Assembly: GCA_965249965.1 (NCBI GenBank)
Contig: OZ252262.1
Location: forward strand, 2,418,001-2,482,000
Source: HXMU1420-13 sp965249965
GTDB taxonomy: Bacteria; Bacteroidota; Rhodothermia; Balneolales; Balneolaceae
Length of the DNA stretch: 64,000 nt
Reading direction: 5' to 3'
The number at the start of each line of letters is the position of its first letter. Position 1 is the first letter of the stretch. The notes beneath the pieces were generated by a model, which was not told where the DNA came from, did not search any database, and saw nothing but the letters and a program-made list of their open reading frames with translations. The translations under genes were made by a program, and so were the position numbers. Of this stretch, positions 27,363-35,829 are shown piece by piece.

Positions 27363-27974
27363 ATGACTGCGTTCAAGTACACAGCTGTTGCCACATACAG
27401 CGATGAAGACTTAATGGAATATGTGCAAATGGGTAAGGAATTGGCTTTTAACGAGCTTGTAAGGCGTTATAATGATCGCCTCCACAATTTTTTATATCGA
27501 TATACGCAGAATCATCAAGACTGTGAAGACTTAGTGCAAGAAACTTTTCTTCGCGTTCATAAAAGTAAACACAGCTACGAACGTATCGCAAAATTCAGCA
27601 CCTGGATGTATACCATCGCCATCAATTTGGCCAAAAGTCTGTATAAGAAGAAAAAGAGAATGAGCTTGGTTTCTATTCATAAAGACGAAAGTAATCCCGA
27701 TGCATTCGAAATGATTCTGGAAGATCATGCGATTTTACAGGATGAGGAGCTTCATCAAAACCTAAGTTTGCAAAAACTGGAAGAAGCATTGGCAAGTTTG
27801 CAAGAAGAATTCAGAAACGTGGTGATTTTGAGAGATATAAAGCAATTAAGTTACGAGGAGATTTCTGAGAAACTCGATGTACCGATGGGAACCGTGAAAT
27901 CGAGAATTAACAGAGGGAGAGCGCAAATAAGCAAAAAGATAGGAGAGTATGTAGACCTGGGAACATCTTTCTAA
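27363..27974 (+). CDS. ECF-type RNA polymerase sigma factor
   Basis: Region 2 is intact (FNELVRRYNDRLHNFLYRYTQNHQDCEDLVQET-type helices, then FSTWMYTIAINLAKS). Region 4 ends with the helix-turn-helix LSYEEISEKLDVPMGTVKSRINRGR. No region 1 or 3 is present, so it belongs to group 4. At 203 residues with a slightly extended linker it resembles the sigma-E/SigW group. The small gene 46 bp downstream sits where an anti-sigma factor is expected. Confidence 0.93.
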   Translation: MTAFKYTAVATYSDEDLMEYVQMGKELAFNELVRRYNDRLHNFLYRYTQNHQDCEDLVQETFLRVHKSKHSYERIAKFSTWMYTIAINLAKSLYKKKKRMSLVSIHKDESNPDAFEMILEDHAILQDEELHQNLSLQKLEEALASLQEEFRNVVILRDIKQLSYEEISEKLDVPMGTVKSRINRGRAQISKKIGEYVDLGTSF

Positions 27975-28020
27975 AGAGAGAATACAAGAGGGACAGAAAG
28001 TAACTAAACGCCCCCTGAGT

Positions 28021-28224
28021 ATGGAATTTATGGAGAAAGAATACCATCCCGTGATCGAAGAGTACGTGGTCGATTATGTGGATGAAAAACTAACGGCGAC
28101 AGAGAGAGACGCTTTCGAGGAGGTGCTGGTTTCGGACGATGATCTCCGAATACTGGCATTCTCCGCGAAAGACGGCCAACGGCTGTTAGAGATACTCAGA
28201 GTGCTTCGAAAAATTGAAGCTTAG
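28021..28224 (+). CDS. Tiny acidic protein in the anti-sigma position
   Basis: The 67-residue product is acidic and helical (PVIEEYVVDYVDEKLTATER, then a DDDLRIL segment). It recalls the N-terminal anti-sigma helix bundle of zf-HC2 proteins ('..YLDGELSPEER') but lacks the His-Cys zinc motif and any transmembrane helix. An alternative start is ATG 28030. The position after the ECF sigma gene supports a regulatory partner, but this is inference. Confidence 0.6.
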   Translation: MEFMEKEYHPVIEEYVVDYVDEKLTATERDAFEEVLVSDDDLRILAFSAKDGQRLLEILRVLRKIEA

Positions 28225-28267
28225 TCGATTAGGAATTTTTCAATGATCAATTGAAAATAGAAGATTT

Positions 28268-28293
28268 GTCATTTCGAACAGAGTGAGAAATCT
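28268..28293 (+). repeat. Single GTCAT...ATCT hairpin repeat
   Basis: The unit starts GTCATTTCGAACAGAG and ends GAGAAATCT, nearly identical to the unit at 15900-15925. No inverted partner is visible nearby. Confidence 0.65.
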
Positions 28294-28471
28294 AGATTCA
28301 AAATCCAATATCCAACAAGGAATATTCACTGAGCAAGTTCACCTATTCCTAATTTTATATTCCTCATTCCTAAATTATTCGATTAATCTGCTCTGAATGA
28401 AATTTGGCTATTTTTATAATTCGCCTTGAGTTTGAAAATCAACACGCCCTAAGGTGTTTTAAATCCATTTT

Positions 28472-28514
28472 TGTGGAAAACTACGTGGATAAGCTGTTGG
28501 AAAGATGTGGGAAA
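28472..28514. other. Helically phased cluster of DnaA-box-like 9-mers
   Basis: Read on the minus strand, the 9-mers are TTTTCCACA (28472-28480), TTATCCACG (28484-28492), TTTCCAACA (28495-28503) and TTTCCCACA (28506-28514). Against TTWTNCACA these have 0, 1, 2 and 1 mismatches. Starts are 12, 11 and 11 bp apart, about one helical turn. An AT-rich stretch with TAGTAG follows at 28550-28565. Whether DnaA binds is unknown. Confidence 0.4.
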
Positions 28515-28785
28515 GTAATCGTTTTTTTTCTTGGATTAGTTTTTCAAACGTAGTTAATTAGTAGTGGATTAAGCAACCAGAGTTACTACGGTGATAATGG
28601 TTACAGAGACGAAAAATCCAGCGTCTCATCTGAGTAAAACCTTTTCAAACCGAAAAATTTATGAAGAAGAAATCCCTGGTACTTTTTTTATGCCCTTCAG
28701 TTTTGGATGAAGTCATTAAGAATTAAGAATGCTACAATTAACAATTGCGAACAGATTTATTTATCCGATGAATTAGCACACCTTT

Positions 28786-28827
28786 AATTGATAATTGATA
28801 ATTGATAATTGATAATTGATAATTGAT
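28786..28827. repeat. Heptamer array (AATTGAT)x6
   Basis: Six perfect tandem copies of AATTGAT cover 42 bp. The last T is also the last base of the TGA stop of the minus-strand amylase gene. The flank GCACACCTTT on the left resembles that of the longer array at 31423. Confidence 0.9.
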
Positions 28828-31325
28828 CAATTAATCAACATCATCTTTCTCGTCTCAACAAAACTTCCTGCTTCGAGGTGATAGATATACATTCCACTTG
28901 AAAGGGTAGAAGCATCGAATGAAACCGCATGGCTACCGGCAGTTTTTAACCCATCTTCAAGTACCGCAACTTCACGTCCCAGCATATCAAAGACTTTCAA
29001 TGTGACATTGCTACTTTCTGCCAATTGATAACTGATAACTGTACTTGGGTTGAATGGGTTGGGATAATTTTGGTGGAGCTGAAAACTATTTAGATCATTA
29101 ATAGTTTCTTTTGATGTTAGAACTGGTTGATAGCTTAATACTATTGTAGAATAAGGTGCAATATTGATATTTGTGATCGGTTGTTCTGTATAATCAAAAT
29201 CATAGGGAGCAGAAAAATTGTCTGCTTCAATATCGCCAAGTAAATATTCATCATGATAAAAACCAGCAAAACTTGGGTAACCGTTAGAAAACTGATTTGA
29301 AAATGTGGCGGTTGCGTTTTCTATGGCGGAATTGGAAATATTGATGGCCGTTAATACTGGGCTACCACCATTCAAATCATCACGAAAAAAAATAACCAGG
29401 TTTTCATGTTCAGTTTCACCGATTTCAAGTATTCCCGTTTGTAAATCTGAAACTCTATTTCTTAGCTGAATCAACTCTAGATAATGATTAAACAATGAAT
29501 TCTCATCCTCACGCATGACTTCCACATTGTAATCTGCATAGTTTGAGTTTGGCGCCCGCCAAGGATTTCCATTGGTAAATCCTGCATTGGCTTCATCATT
29601 CCATTGCATGGGTAGGCGAATGTCTTCATCCGGTTTTTGTCCAAGCATTCCAACTTCTTCCCCATAGTAGAGATAGGGAATTCCAGGTAAGGTGAGATAC
29701 AATGAAGCGGCTACTTTGTTTTTATTCACATCCTGACCAAAATCATTGAATACACGATTCATATCGTGATTAGTGAGGAAGTTTCCATATTGAAGAAATG
29801 GATAATTATCATACACTTTTTGCATCTGACCAATAATTCCAGTCGCATCTCCAGAATTAACTCCATTGATGATGGCTCGGGCTAAATCAAATTCAAAGGC
29901 ATAATCCAAACGGTCATTGGTGATGTACTGAAGTACGGTTTCAGTGGGTTCCCATGCTTCCCCAACAGAAAATGCTTCGGGATTGGCAGCTTTTAAGTTT
30001 GCAGTGAAATCTTGCCAGAATTGAAATGTTTCCGGTGTATTTTTAAGCGTTGATCCATCTTCATCGATGTATAAAACTGCATCCTGACGAAAACCATCGA
30101 TTCCAATATCTTCAATCCAAAAATCCGAAATAGCGAACATGGAATCTTTTACAGCAGGATTCTCATAATTCAAGTCGGGCATTCCACCCCAAAATAGTCC
30201 ATAGTAATAATCGCCATTGCGTTGATGCCACACCTGTTGTCCCCACGGACCATTATATCCCGGGTTGGAATTTTCCCAACGGTAGAAATCTCTGAAATGA
30301 GCATCACCATTAGAAGATGCCTGGAACCAGGGATGTTCTGTTGAGGTATGATTCATCACATAATCGATGATGACTTTGATGCCACGATCATGTGCAGCGG
30401 CCAGGAAGTTTTTGAAATCTTCCATGGTGCCATAATCCGGATTAATTGCTCGATAATCGGTTACATCATAGCCGTGGTAGGAAGGAGAAGGGTGAATCGG
30501 CATTAACCAAATACCGCCGATTCCTAAATCCGTATCTGTATTCGGATCTCCATCGTTTAGATAATCTAGTTTTTGAGTTAATCCATTGAAATCACCAATG
30601 CCATCTCCGTCTGAATCGTAAAAAGAGCGAACAAAGATTTCGTACCAAACAACTTCGTTCCACCACTTTGGTTCCATAATTACCCGCTCAGTAACAGTAA
30701 TGTAATCTACAAAGATAAGTGTATCTGCTTGAGTATTATTAGATGCAATTATTTGAACATCGTAAGTTCCTGGCTCTGAATATCTAACAGATGGTTCAAA
30801 TTCAGTTGAACTGCCTGGATTACCACCTTCAAAAGTCCATTCAAATTGGGTGATTTTTCCTGAAGATTGATTCAAAAAAGGGACTAAACTGTTGGTAACA
30901 ACCTCCGTTGAAATTGCTATAAAATCAGCGATGGGAGGACCGGTTGGGCTTGCTTCATTGTTGTACCACACAGTAATTATATTCTCACCATCTACTGGAG
31001 TATAATATCGGTTATTACCAACTCCCGGAAATTCCTCGGTTCCATCCCACGTGAAGTTTTTTCGGAATTTAAAAGCCACTTCATTTCCAACCGTAAAACC
31101 ATCCAGAGTTACCGAATAAGTTGAGTCCCCGTCTTCATCAAACATCTGTGTTTCGGTAGCTCCCCAACCATTAAAACTACCGGCAATATCCACTGTTTCA
31201 TTTGCCGGGTCATAGTTACCAAGCTCTATTTGATAGCTCATATTCACTTCAAAGGTAATCGCAACCTGCTGAGCTAAAAGTGGGCTTGATATCAGAAATA
31301 GCAATAAAAAGAGCGAGCGTCTCAT
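28827..31325 (-). CDS. Secreted alpha-amylase (GH13) with PKD and type IX sorting domains
   Basis: The 832 residues carry a signal peptide (1-18), a starch-binding-like beta domain with DIAGSFNGWG (about 45-135), a PKD-type domain (about 150-225) and then GH13. Catalytic residues are visible as the nucleophile Asp in GFRQDAV, the acid/base Glu in FSVGEAWE and the transition-state Asp in LTNHDMNR. The C-terminal 85 residues (NYPNPFNPSTVISY...MYIYHL) form a type A Por sorting domain, so the enzyme should leave the cell through the type IX system or be surface-attached. It probably cleaves alpha-glucans. No Sus-like genes are adjacent. Confidence 0.94.
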   Translation of the reverse strand: MRRSLFLLLFLISSPLLAQQVAITFEVNMSYQIELGNYDPANETVDIAGSFNGWGATETQMFDEDGDSTYSVTLDGFTVGNEVAFKFRKNFTWDGTEEFPGVGNNRYYTPVDGENIITVWYNNEASPTGPPIADFIAISTEVVTNSLVPFLNQSSGKITQFEWTFEGGNPGSSTEFEPSVRYSEPGTYDVQIIASNNTQADTLIFVDYITVTERVIMEPKWWNEVVWYEIFVRSFYDSDGDGIGDFNGLTQKLDYLNDGDPNTDTDLGIGGIWLMPIHPSPSYHGYDVTDYRAINPDYGTMEDFKNFLAAAHDRGIKVIIDYVMNHTSTEHPWFQASSNGDAHFRDFYRWENSNPGYNGPWGQQVWHQRNGDYYYGLFWGGMPDLNYENPAVKDSMFAISDFWIEDIGIDGFRQDAVLYIDEDGSTLKNTPETFQFWQDFTANLKAANPEAFSVGEAWEPTETVLQYITNDRLDYAFEFDLARAIINGVNSGDATGIIGQMQKVYDNYPFLQYGNFLTNHDMNRVFNDFGQDVNKNKVAASLYLTLPGIPYLYYGEEVGMLGQKPDEDIRLPMQWNDEANAGFTNGNPWRAPNSNYADYNVEVMREDENSLFNHYLELIQLRNRVSDLQTGILEIGETEHENLVIFFRDDLNGGSPVLTAINISNSAIENATATFSNQFSNGYPSFAGFYHDEYLLGDIEADNFSAPYDFDYTEQPITNINIAPYSTIVLSYQPVLTSKETINDLNSFQLHQNYPNPFNPSTVISYQLAESSNVTLKVFDMLGREVAVLEDGLKTAGSHAVSFDASTLSSGMYIYHLEAGSFVETRKMMLIN

Positions 31326-31422
31326 GTTTAATAGTTCATTTACTCGCTAAGATATAAAACTAAGCAATTAAGAATTATTCAATTAAGAATGACTTGAATC
31401 TATTTCTAAATCAGCACACCTT

Positions 31423-31534
31423 AATTGATAATTGATAATTGATAATTGATAATTGATAATTGATAATTGATAATTGATAATTGATAATTGATAATTGATA
31501 ATTGATAATTGATAATTGATAATTGATAATTGAT
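31423..31534. repeat. Heptamer array (AATTGAT)x16
   Basis: Sixteen perfect copies of AATTGAT (112 bp) end exactly in the TGA stop of the 31534-33336 gene. The left flank CAGCACACCTT matches that of the six-copy array. Perfect copies suggest recent slippage expansion. Confidence 0.95.
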
Positions 31535-33336
31535 CAAGTCAATGTCAGCTCCAACCCAACAAGCTCAGTTTTCAATCTTTGGATCTCAGCCTTGGCTTTT
31601 TCGCTTATCTCTTCCAATTGTGAAGCCGTTTCATCAAAAAGCTGCTCGTAGAATTCTATTCCATTCTCCAAATTCTTAATAAATTTCTGAATGTATTTTT
31701 CATTCTTCACAGACTGCTCTTTCAGATTATCATTAATCTTATTTTTAATGTAACCAACATACAATTCAAGTTCTTTTACGAACATATTCGGTCGATTTTT
31801 TAAAGCAACCAAATCTATTCGACCGTAGATATGGTCCACCATTTCTTTTAAGCTAACCACTTTATTGAAATAGGCCGTATTTGGACCAGGGCATATCGCC
31901 ACACCTTGTGTGCCTTTATTCACAGTCTCGCCTTTATCCAATAAGGCTCCGTTGCCTAATCCTACGCACAAGCAAACTTTCTCTACGATTTTCTGGAATT
32001 CTTCCTTCATCTCAATAGTTGGCAGGTCTTTCGCAAAAAGTTCATCGATTTTTGTTTTCTGATATTTAGTGGATGCCGTGCATAACAGTTCGTCATCTTC
32101 ACCTTTATTGAAAGCAAGATGCTTTTTCACACATGGAGCGCCTGGTTTTCCGAAATCTATTCGAGCTTCACGTTCAAGCTCTGCGGAGTTTCCACGGATA
32201 GTGTTAAATGATACACCAAGAGGGGAGACTTCACTCAAATAGTAGTCTTCTTCTTTAGCTTTTGTAAGTAAGCTAAGAGTGTCTTCATCAATAGTAACAG
32301 CTTCAGGTACGAGCAAAAATGGAGAGCCCCAACCAATCGAATCAGCATGATCATGATCCATCAAAAAGTCATGCTCTTTAGCAGTTCCTACGCCGCCCTG
32401 CACAGTGAGTAAAATTTCTAAGTTTTTGATATTTGTAGGGCGACCTTCTCCGGATAACGCATCTTGCAATAGTGGTAACAACGTTTCCTTTAATGCCAGT
32501 TTGTTCTCGTTAAATTCCTTAAGGATTGGTCCCATTAAATATCCATCGGTTGCAAATGCATGTCCACCACAGTTTAAGCCACTTTCAATTCTGAATTCAG
32601 AGACCCAGATGCCTTTTTTTGCGAGGAATTTTCCTTGAATTAATGCAGATCTGTAATCGCTCACTTTCAGTACAACTTTCTTCTTGATGTTCCCATTTTC
32701 GTCTGGAAAGAAATCATCAAACTGAGCGATATAACCATATAATCTTGGGTTTAATCCCGCTGAAAATACTACAGATGATTCAAGTTCGCTGTTCGCAAAG
32801 CCACGGAATGCGGCATGAGCATCGTTGAATTCAACACCATCTTCGTTTTCTACTCTTTTGATTCCGGCGCCATCAAGTTTAGTCATGATATTTACATCAA
32901 TCGACCCGGGGGAGATTATAGTACGAAGTTCATCCTGAATCTTAAGTTGTTCAGGTTCTGCTAATTGAAGCATCAAATTATATTTCTGCTTCAATTCTGA
33001 GGAGTCTGGCAACATCTCAAAATACTTGGTGATTTCAGAACCTTCTTCGAAAGCTGATGCTTTTAATTCAGCAAAATTCTGGTCAACAATTTTTTTAACC
33101 AGATTCAGATAGGCCGTAATTCTTCGGGCTCTGCAATCGGCTTCTTTTTCATCTATAGCAGTAAATTCGAAGCTGAATTTATTGCAATAAAACGCTCGCA
33201 TTTTTTCAGTTAAGCGGTGATCGATAATCGAGATAACGGATGAAATTCCGTAATGAGCGACTTTAATGGGGGTATCTATGGTATATCCTGTTCCCATAAC
33301 AGGTATATGAAAAGTGTGCGGACTGGTTTTGATCAT
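31534..33336 (-). CDS. Large protein with an FMN-type TIM-barrel core, function unknown
   Basis: The 600-residue cytoplasmic protein starts HIPVMGTGYTIDTPIKVAHYGI, as in nitronate monooxygenase, PfaD or IMP-dehydrogenase-like flavin barrels. LTVQGGVGTAKEHDFLM and DSIGWGSPFLLVPEA look like the phosphate-binding loops. A cysteine-bearing block (GAPCVKKHLAF, VCLCVGLGNGALL, AICPGPN) follows, then a C-terminal coiled coil (about 540-595). It is much longer than the usual 320-residue nitronate monooxygenase. I recognise no named family; flavin binding is inference. The gene is monocistronic. Confidence 0.7.
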   Translation of the reverse strand: MIKTSPHTFHIPVMGTGYTIDTPIKVAHYGISSVISIIDHRLTEKMRAFYCNKFSFEFTAIDEKEADCRARRITAYLNLVKKIVDQNFAELKASAFEEGSEITKYFEMLPDSSELKQKYNLMLQLAEPEQLKIQDELRTIISPGSIDVNIMTKLDGAGIKRVENEDGVEFNDAHAAFRGFANSELESSVVFSAGLNPRLYGYIAQFDDFFPDENGNIKKKVVLKVSDYRSALIQGKFLAKKGIWVSEFRIESGLNCGGHAFATDGYLMGPILKEFNENKLALKETLLPLLQDALSGEGRPTNIKNLEILLTVQGGVGTAKEHDFLMDHDHADSIGWGSPFLLVPEAVTIDEDTLSLLTKAKEEDYYLSEVSPLGVSFNTIRGNSAELEREARIDFGKPGAPCVKKHLAFNKGEDDELLCTASTKYQKTKIDELFAKDLPTIEMKEEFQKIVEKVCLCVGLGNGALLDKGETVNKGTQGVAICPGPNTAYFNKVVSLKEMVDHIYGRIDLVALKNRPNMFVKELELYVGYIKNKINDNLKEQSVKNEKYIQKFIKNLENGIEFYEQLFDETASQLEEISEKAKAEIQRLKTELVGLELTLT

Positions 33337-33413
33337 TGTACCTCTACGTTAGTATACAGTTAGCAACTTAGGATAGAGAGGAATTGTGTAGAATAGATGA
33401 AGAGGAGTTTTAG

Positions 33414-33740
33414 CTATTGAAAAAACAGCACAAAGCCCAAGGCAGCTAGAAGTGATATTAGGTTTCCGATCAGGAAGTAATCATTCGAAATTTTGTGTTC
33501 ACTGTCATTTATGCGCGTGCCTATTTTTAATGCGGCAAAGGCTGTAATTACATGTGGGTAGCCATTCATTATTCCAATGATCAGGAAAACTCTTTCAAGC
33601 ATACCTTTCAACACATCCCGAACATTTAAGCCGGTTCCTTTTTCATCATTCTTCGAAAACACATGCGCGTTAAGAATATTGAAAAGTGCATTTACGGCAA
33701 TTTCCATAATCACCCAGCCAATAATAACGAATCCACTCAT
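33414..33740 (-). CDS. Small membrane protein resembling the C-terminal part of DUF3307
   Basis: The 108 residues contain three to four hydrophobic helices. The segment LERVFLIIGIMNGYPHVITAFAALKIGTRI, then NDYFLIGNLISLLAALGFVLFF, has the pattern of the C-terminal helices of DUF3307 proteins, which commonly sit beside SatD. The start ATG overlaps the SatD stop as ATGA, so translation is coupled. It probably forms a functional pair with SatD in the membrane. Domain match is from memory and not certain. Confidence 0.65.
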   Translation of the reverse strand: MSGFVIIGWVIMEIAVNALFNILNAHVFSKNDEKGTGLNVRDVLKGMLERVFLIIGIMNGYPHVITAFAALKIGTRINDSEHKISNDYFLIGNLISLLAALGFVLFFQ

Positions 33741-34366
33741 TGTGCTAAGTCCTCAATCACTAATTGTACCTCACGATAGAGTTCAACTTGTAGCGTTTTT
33801 CGGCGCTTCCAAATTTGAGCTCTTGTTTTTTGATGCTTATCGGCCACGGTTTGATTATTAACCTCGTTCAACATATCCAGAATTAACGGAAAATCTTCCA
33901 CTTTCCAAGATTCCGATAATCCATCCAGCACGGCAAACAATCTGTTCAATTGATTGGATAAAAAAGCATCCTGAAGGCGAATTTCAAATCGTTTACGATC
34001 TCTTTTCTTAGAAGATAATAGTTCACGGGCGGATGTTAGTCCGCTTCCAAGCATTCCATAAGCCGTTTTTGTGTTAATTTCGGTATCAATTTCACCTTCT
34101 AACAATACAAAGTGCATGCGATAGGGGGTTTGGTGCGAAAGCCGGTATTTTTCCATATTAATTAAAATATTGATTCCATCAGCAACGCTTTTTGCTACAC
34201 CTTGAAATTCATCCCCTAGTGTTATGGTGAGTGGCGATAGGATGGAGGGGCGCTTTTCAGAATTTATGGATTGAATCATGGCAGACAGAGATTTCTGAAC
34301 AAATCCTGAATCCAGGCTAGAACTTCCTTCTACATCGCCCATTAATATGGTTTGAACTGTTGGCAT
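33737..34366 (-). CDS. SatD family protein with a C-terminal helix-turn-helix
   Basis: The N-terminal half MPTVQTILMGDVEGSSSL and LTITLGDEFQGVAKSVADGINIL match SatD (the Streptococcus mutans secretion-and-acid-tolerance protein family). The 209 residues end with a sigma-like helix-turn-helix, NNQTVADKHQKTRAQIWKRR, which could bind DNA. The nucleotide-cyclase-like fold of the N-terminus (GD, GDEF) is suggestive only. Promoter DNA just upstream holds two 19-bp palindromic sites, so autoregulation is plausible. Confidence 0.8.
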   Translation of the reverse strand: MPTVQTILMGDVEGSSSLDSGFVQKSLSAMIQSINSEKRPSILSPLTITLGDEFQGVAKSVADGINILINMEKYRLSHQTPYRMHFVLLEGEIDTEINTKTAYGMLGSGLTSARELLSSKKRDRKRFEIRLQDAFLSNQLNRLFAVLDGLSESWKVEDFPLILDMLNEVNNQTVADKHQKTRAQIWKRRKTLQVELYREVQLVIEDLAQ

Positions 34367-34374
34367 GTCTTATT

Positions 34375-34422
34375 GTATCAAAAAAAATGAAACTAATCAA
34401 TATGTTTCAATAAAAATGAAAC
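34375..34422 (-). promoter_or_regulatory. Tandem 19-bp palindromic operators of the satD unit
   Basis: Two sites of the form GTWTCA-N7-TGAAAC lie at 34375-34393 and 34404-34422, their starts 29 bp apart. Both are in the 74-bp gap just upstream of the SatD ATG (34364-34366). The distal site has perfect 6-bp arms and the proximal one a single mismatch. The same-sense half-site TGAAACTAA occurs in both. Confidence 0.6.
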
Positions 34423-34440
34423 TAAATATTTTGTTCCGAA

Positions 34441-35451
34441 TTACTTGAAACCTTCAGATATAGACATGAGATACATAATTAAGGCAAAGAATGGGAGCCC
34501 AAAAATTGGTGAGAGAGTATCAATCTTTTCATTCAAGTTTAATTTCTTCAAGTTCATAAGTTGATGCCAGTCTTTGATGATACCAAGAATCATACTTATC
34601 AGAGTTATACCAAAGAAATAAACGATGTTTGAAAAAAGGAATTCGAAGAAGGTGCTCGAGATGCCAGAACGAATGAAATTCAAATCAATGACAAGAAGAA
34701 TCATCAGCCCGGTTACACCATAATTAAGGATTTTCAGAAAGCTGGCAAAAGCACTACGAATGGAAGAAACATGAACTTCTTTCCAGGTTAGAATCTGTAG
34801 TTCACGTTTACCTTTTTCAATGAAATCGGACACGAAATCATAGGTAAAACTATCTGAAATACCATGTAGAATAGATCGGTATTCCTTTTTCAGATATTTA
34901 TCGTAATACCAAAATTTAAAGCCGTATTCGTGTTTATACGTATCAAATCGAATAAATAGGCGAATATTAGAGTCTTCAACAATAATGTCTCTTTGGCCAA
35001 CGGGATTCAATAATTTTGCTTTGAAATCCTTTTCAGAAAGCACATCGAATTGATCGATGGAATCTCCTTGAATTTTGAAACTAACGTCTGGACGCAGCCG
35101 CAAAGATGGGAAAGGATTTTTATTGAGACGTTCGGAAAAAATGGGTCTTTTCGGACTGTCGGTATTGGAAAAAGGCATTACTTCACGATCAAAATCCCGG
35201 TTCTTTATTTCATCCTGCAACACTTTTAACCTAACCGGATATTTCTCCTTGTTAATCCAACTTAGCGATTCAAGTAATTCATCGTAAGAGTAGGTTGAAT
35301 AGTCGATGGCTTCCTTTCGCTCGCTCAAAATATATTGAGCAACTTTATACGCTTCTTTTTTGATGCCTTCAGGATGGTTAACCATATACTGAAGTTCGGA
35401 ATCATTTTTCTCAATCAGCCGGATGAAATAATTGCTGTTTTTGGGATCCAT
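34441..35451 (-). CDS. Membrane protein of unknown function
   Basis: The 336 residues split into a soluble N-terminal part (about 1-225) and three hydrophobic helices near 235-330 (NYGVTGLMILLVIDL, IVYFFGITLISMILGII, IFGLPFFALIMYLM). The soluble part has a rich-in-Arg/Glu helical start and a beta segment (NIRLFIRFDTYKHEYGFKFWYYDKY). No signal peptide is seen, so the large domain probably faces the cytoplasm. It starts 9 bp downstream of the 35461-35802 gene and is likely cotranscribed with it. Confidence 0.7.
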   Translation of the reverse strand: MDPKNSNYFIRLIEKNDSELQYMVNHPEGIKKEAYKVAQYILSERKEAIDYSTYSYDELLESLSWINKEKYPVRLKVLQDEIKNRDFDREVMPFSNTDSPKRPIFSERLNKNPFPSLRLRPDVSFKIQGDSIDQFDVLSEKDFKAKLLNPVGQRDIIVEDSNIRLFIRFDTYKHEYGFKFWYYDKYLKKEYRSILHGISDSFTYDFVSDFIEKGKRELQILTWKEVHVSSIRSAFASFLKILNYGVTGLMILLVIDLNFIRSGISSTFFEFLFSNIVYFFGITLISMILGIIKDWHQLMNLKKLNLNEKIDTLSPIFGLPFFALIMYLMSISEGFK

Positions 35452-35460
35452 AAAAAATAA

Positions 35461-35802
35461 CTACCACTCAGAATAAATAATTCTACCATGCTCGAGATGG
35501 GTGATATGCCGGGGTGTTCCAATCAACTGACGCCCAACCCAAAGCGTTAAATTTTTACCAACTAATTCATTGGAAAGAGAATCGACTTTTAATCCGGTTT
35601 CTAGCCCTCGATTGATATAAAATGGAAGTTCATGATTATCCAGTTGGAATAAAATGTCAAAAGAAGGTCCTTCTGAGACCGATATTACATTGCCGGTAAA
35701 AGGGGTAGCGTGCTCTTGAGTGGTATCCACTTTAAGAAAAATTATGGCTGCAAATACGGCAAAAGCGAAACCAATAAAGGTCCCTAAAATTCGATATCCC
35801 AT
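35461..35802 (-). CDS. Small membrane-anchored protein of unknown function
   Basis: The 113-residue protein has one N-terminal transmembrane helix (LGTFIGFAFAVFAAIIFLKV) and an extracytoplasmic beta-rich domain of about 85 residues with no cysteine. The layout (short tail in, small domain out) suggests an envelope role, but I recognise no family. It is flanked by two membrane-protein genes in the same orientation with 9- and 27-bp gaps. Confidence 0.7.
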   Translation of the reverse strand: MGYRILGTFIGFAFAVFAAIIFLKVDTTQEHATPFTGNVISVSEGPSFDILFQLDNHELPFYINRGLETGLKVDSLSNELVGKNLTLWVGRQLIGTPRHITHLEHGRIIYSEW

Positions 35803-35829
35803 ATTAAAATCAGTTTCGAAAGTTCAATA

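Larger units (their letters stand above)
28225..28785. other. 600-bp gene-free region with structured motifs
   Basis: No credible reading frame is present. Contents, in order: a single GTCAT...ATCT repeat (28268-28293), a short AACAC/GTGTT hairpin near 28441-28460, four DnaA-box-like 9-mers (28472-28514), a T-run, and a perfect GAGACG/CGTCTC hairpin (28606-28627). AT-rich filler leads into the heptamer array. It could hold a non-coding RNA or a DnaA-binding region; I recognise no Rfam-type RNA. Confidence 0.5.

Noticed and set aside
28786..31534. CRISPR array
   Set aside because: The heptamers have no spacers and no cas genes; they are simple tandem repeats.
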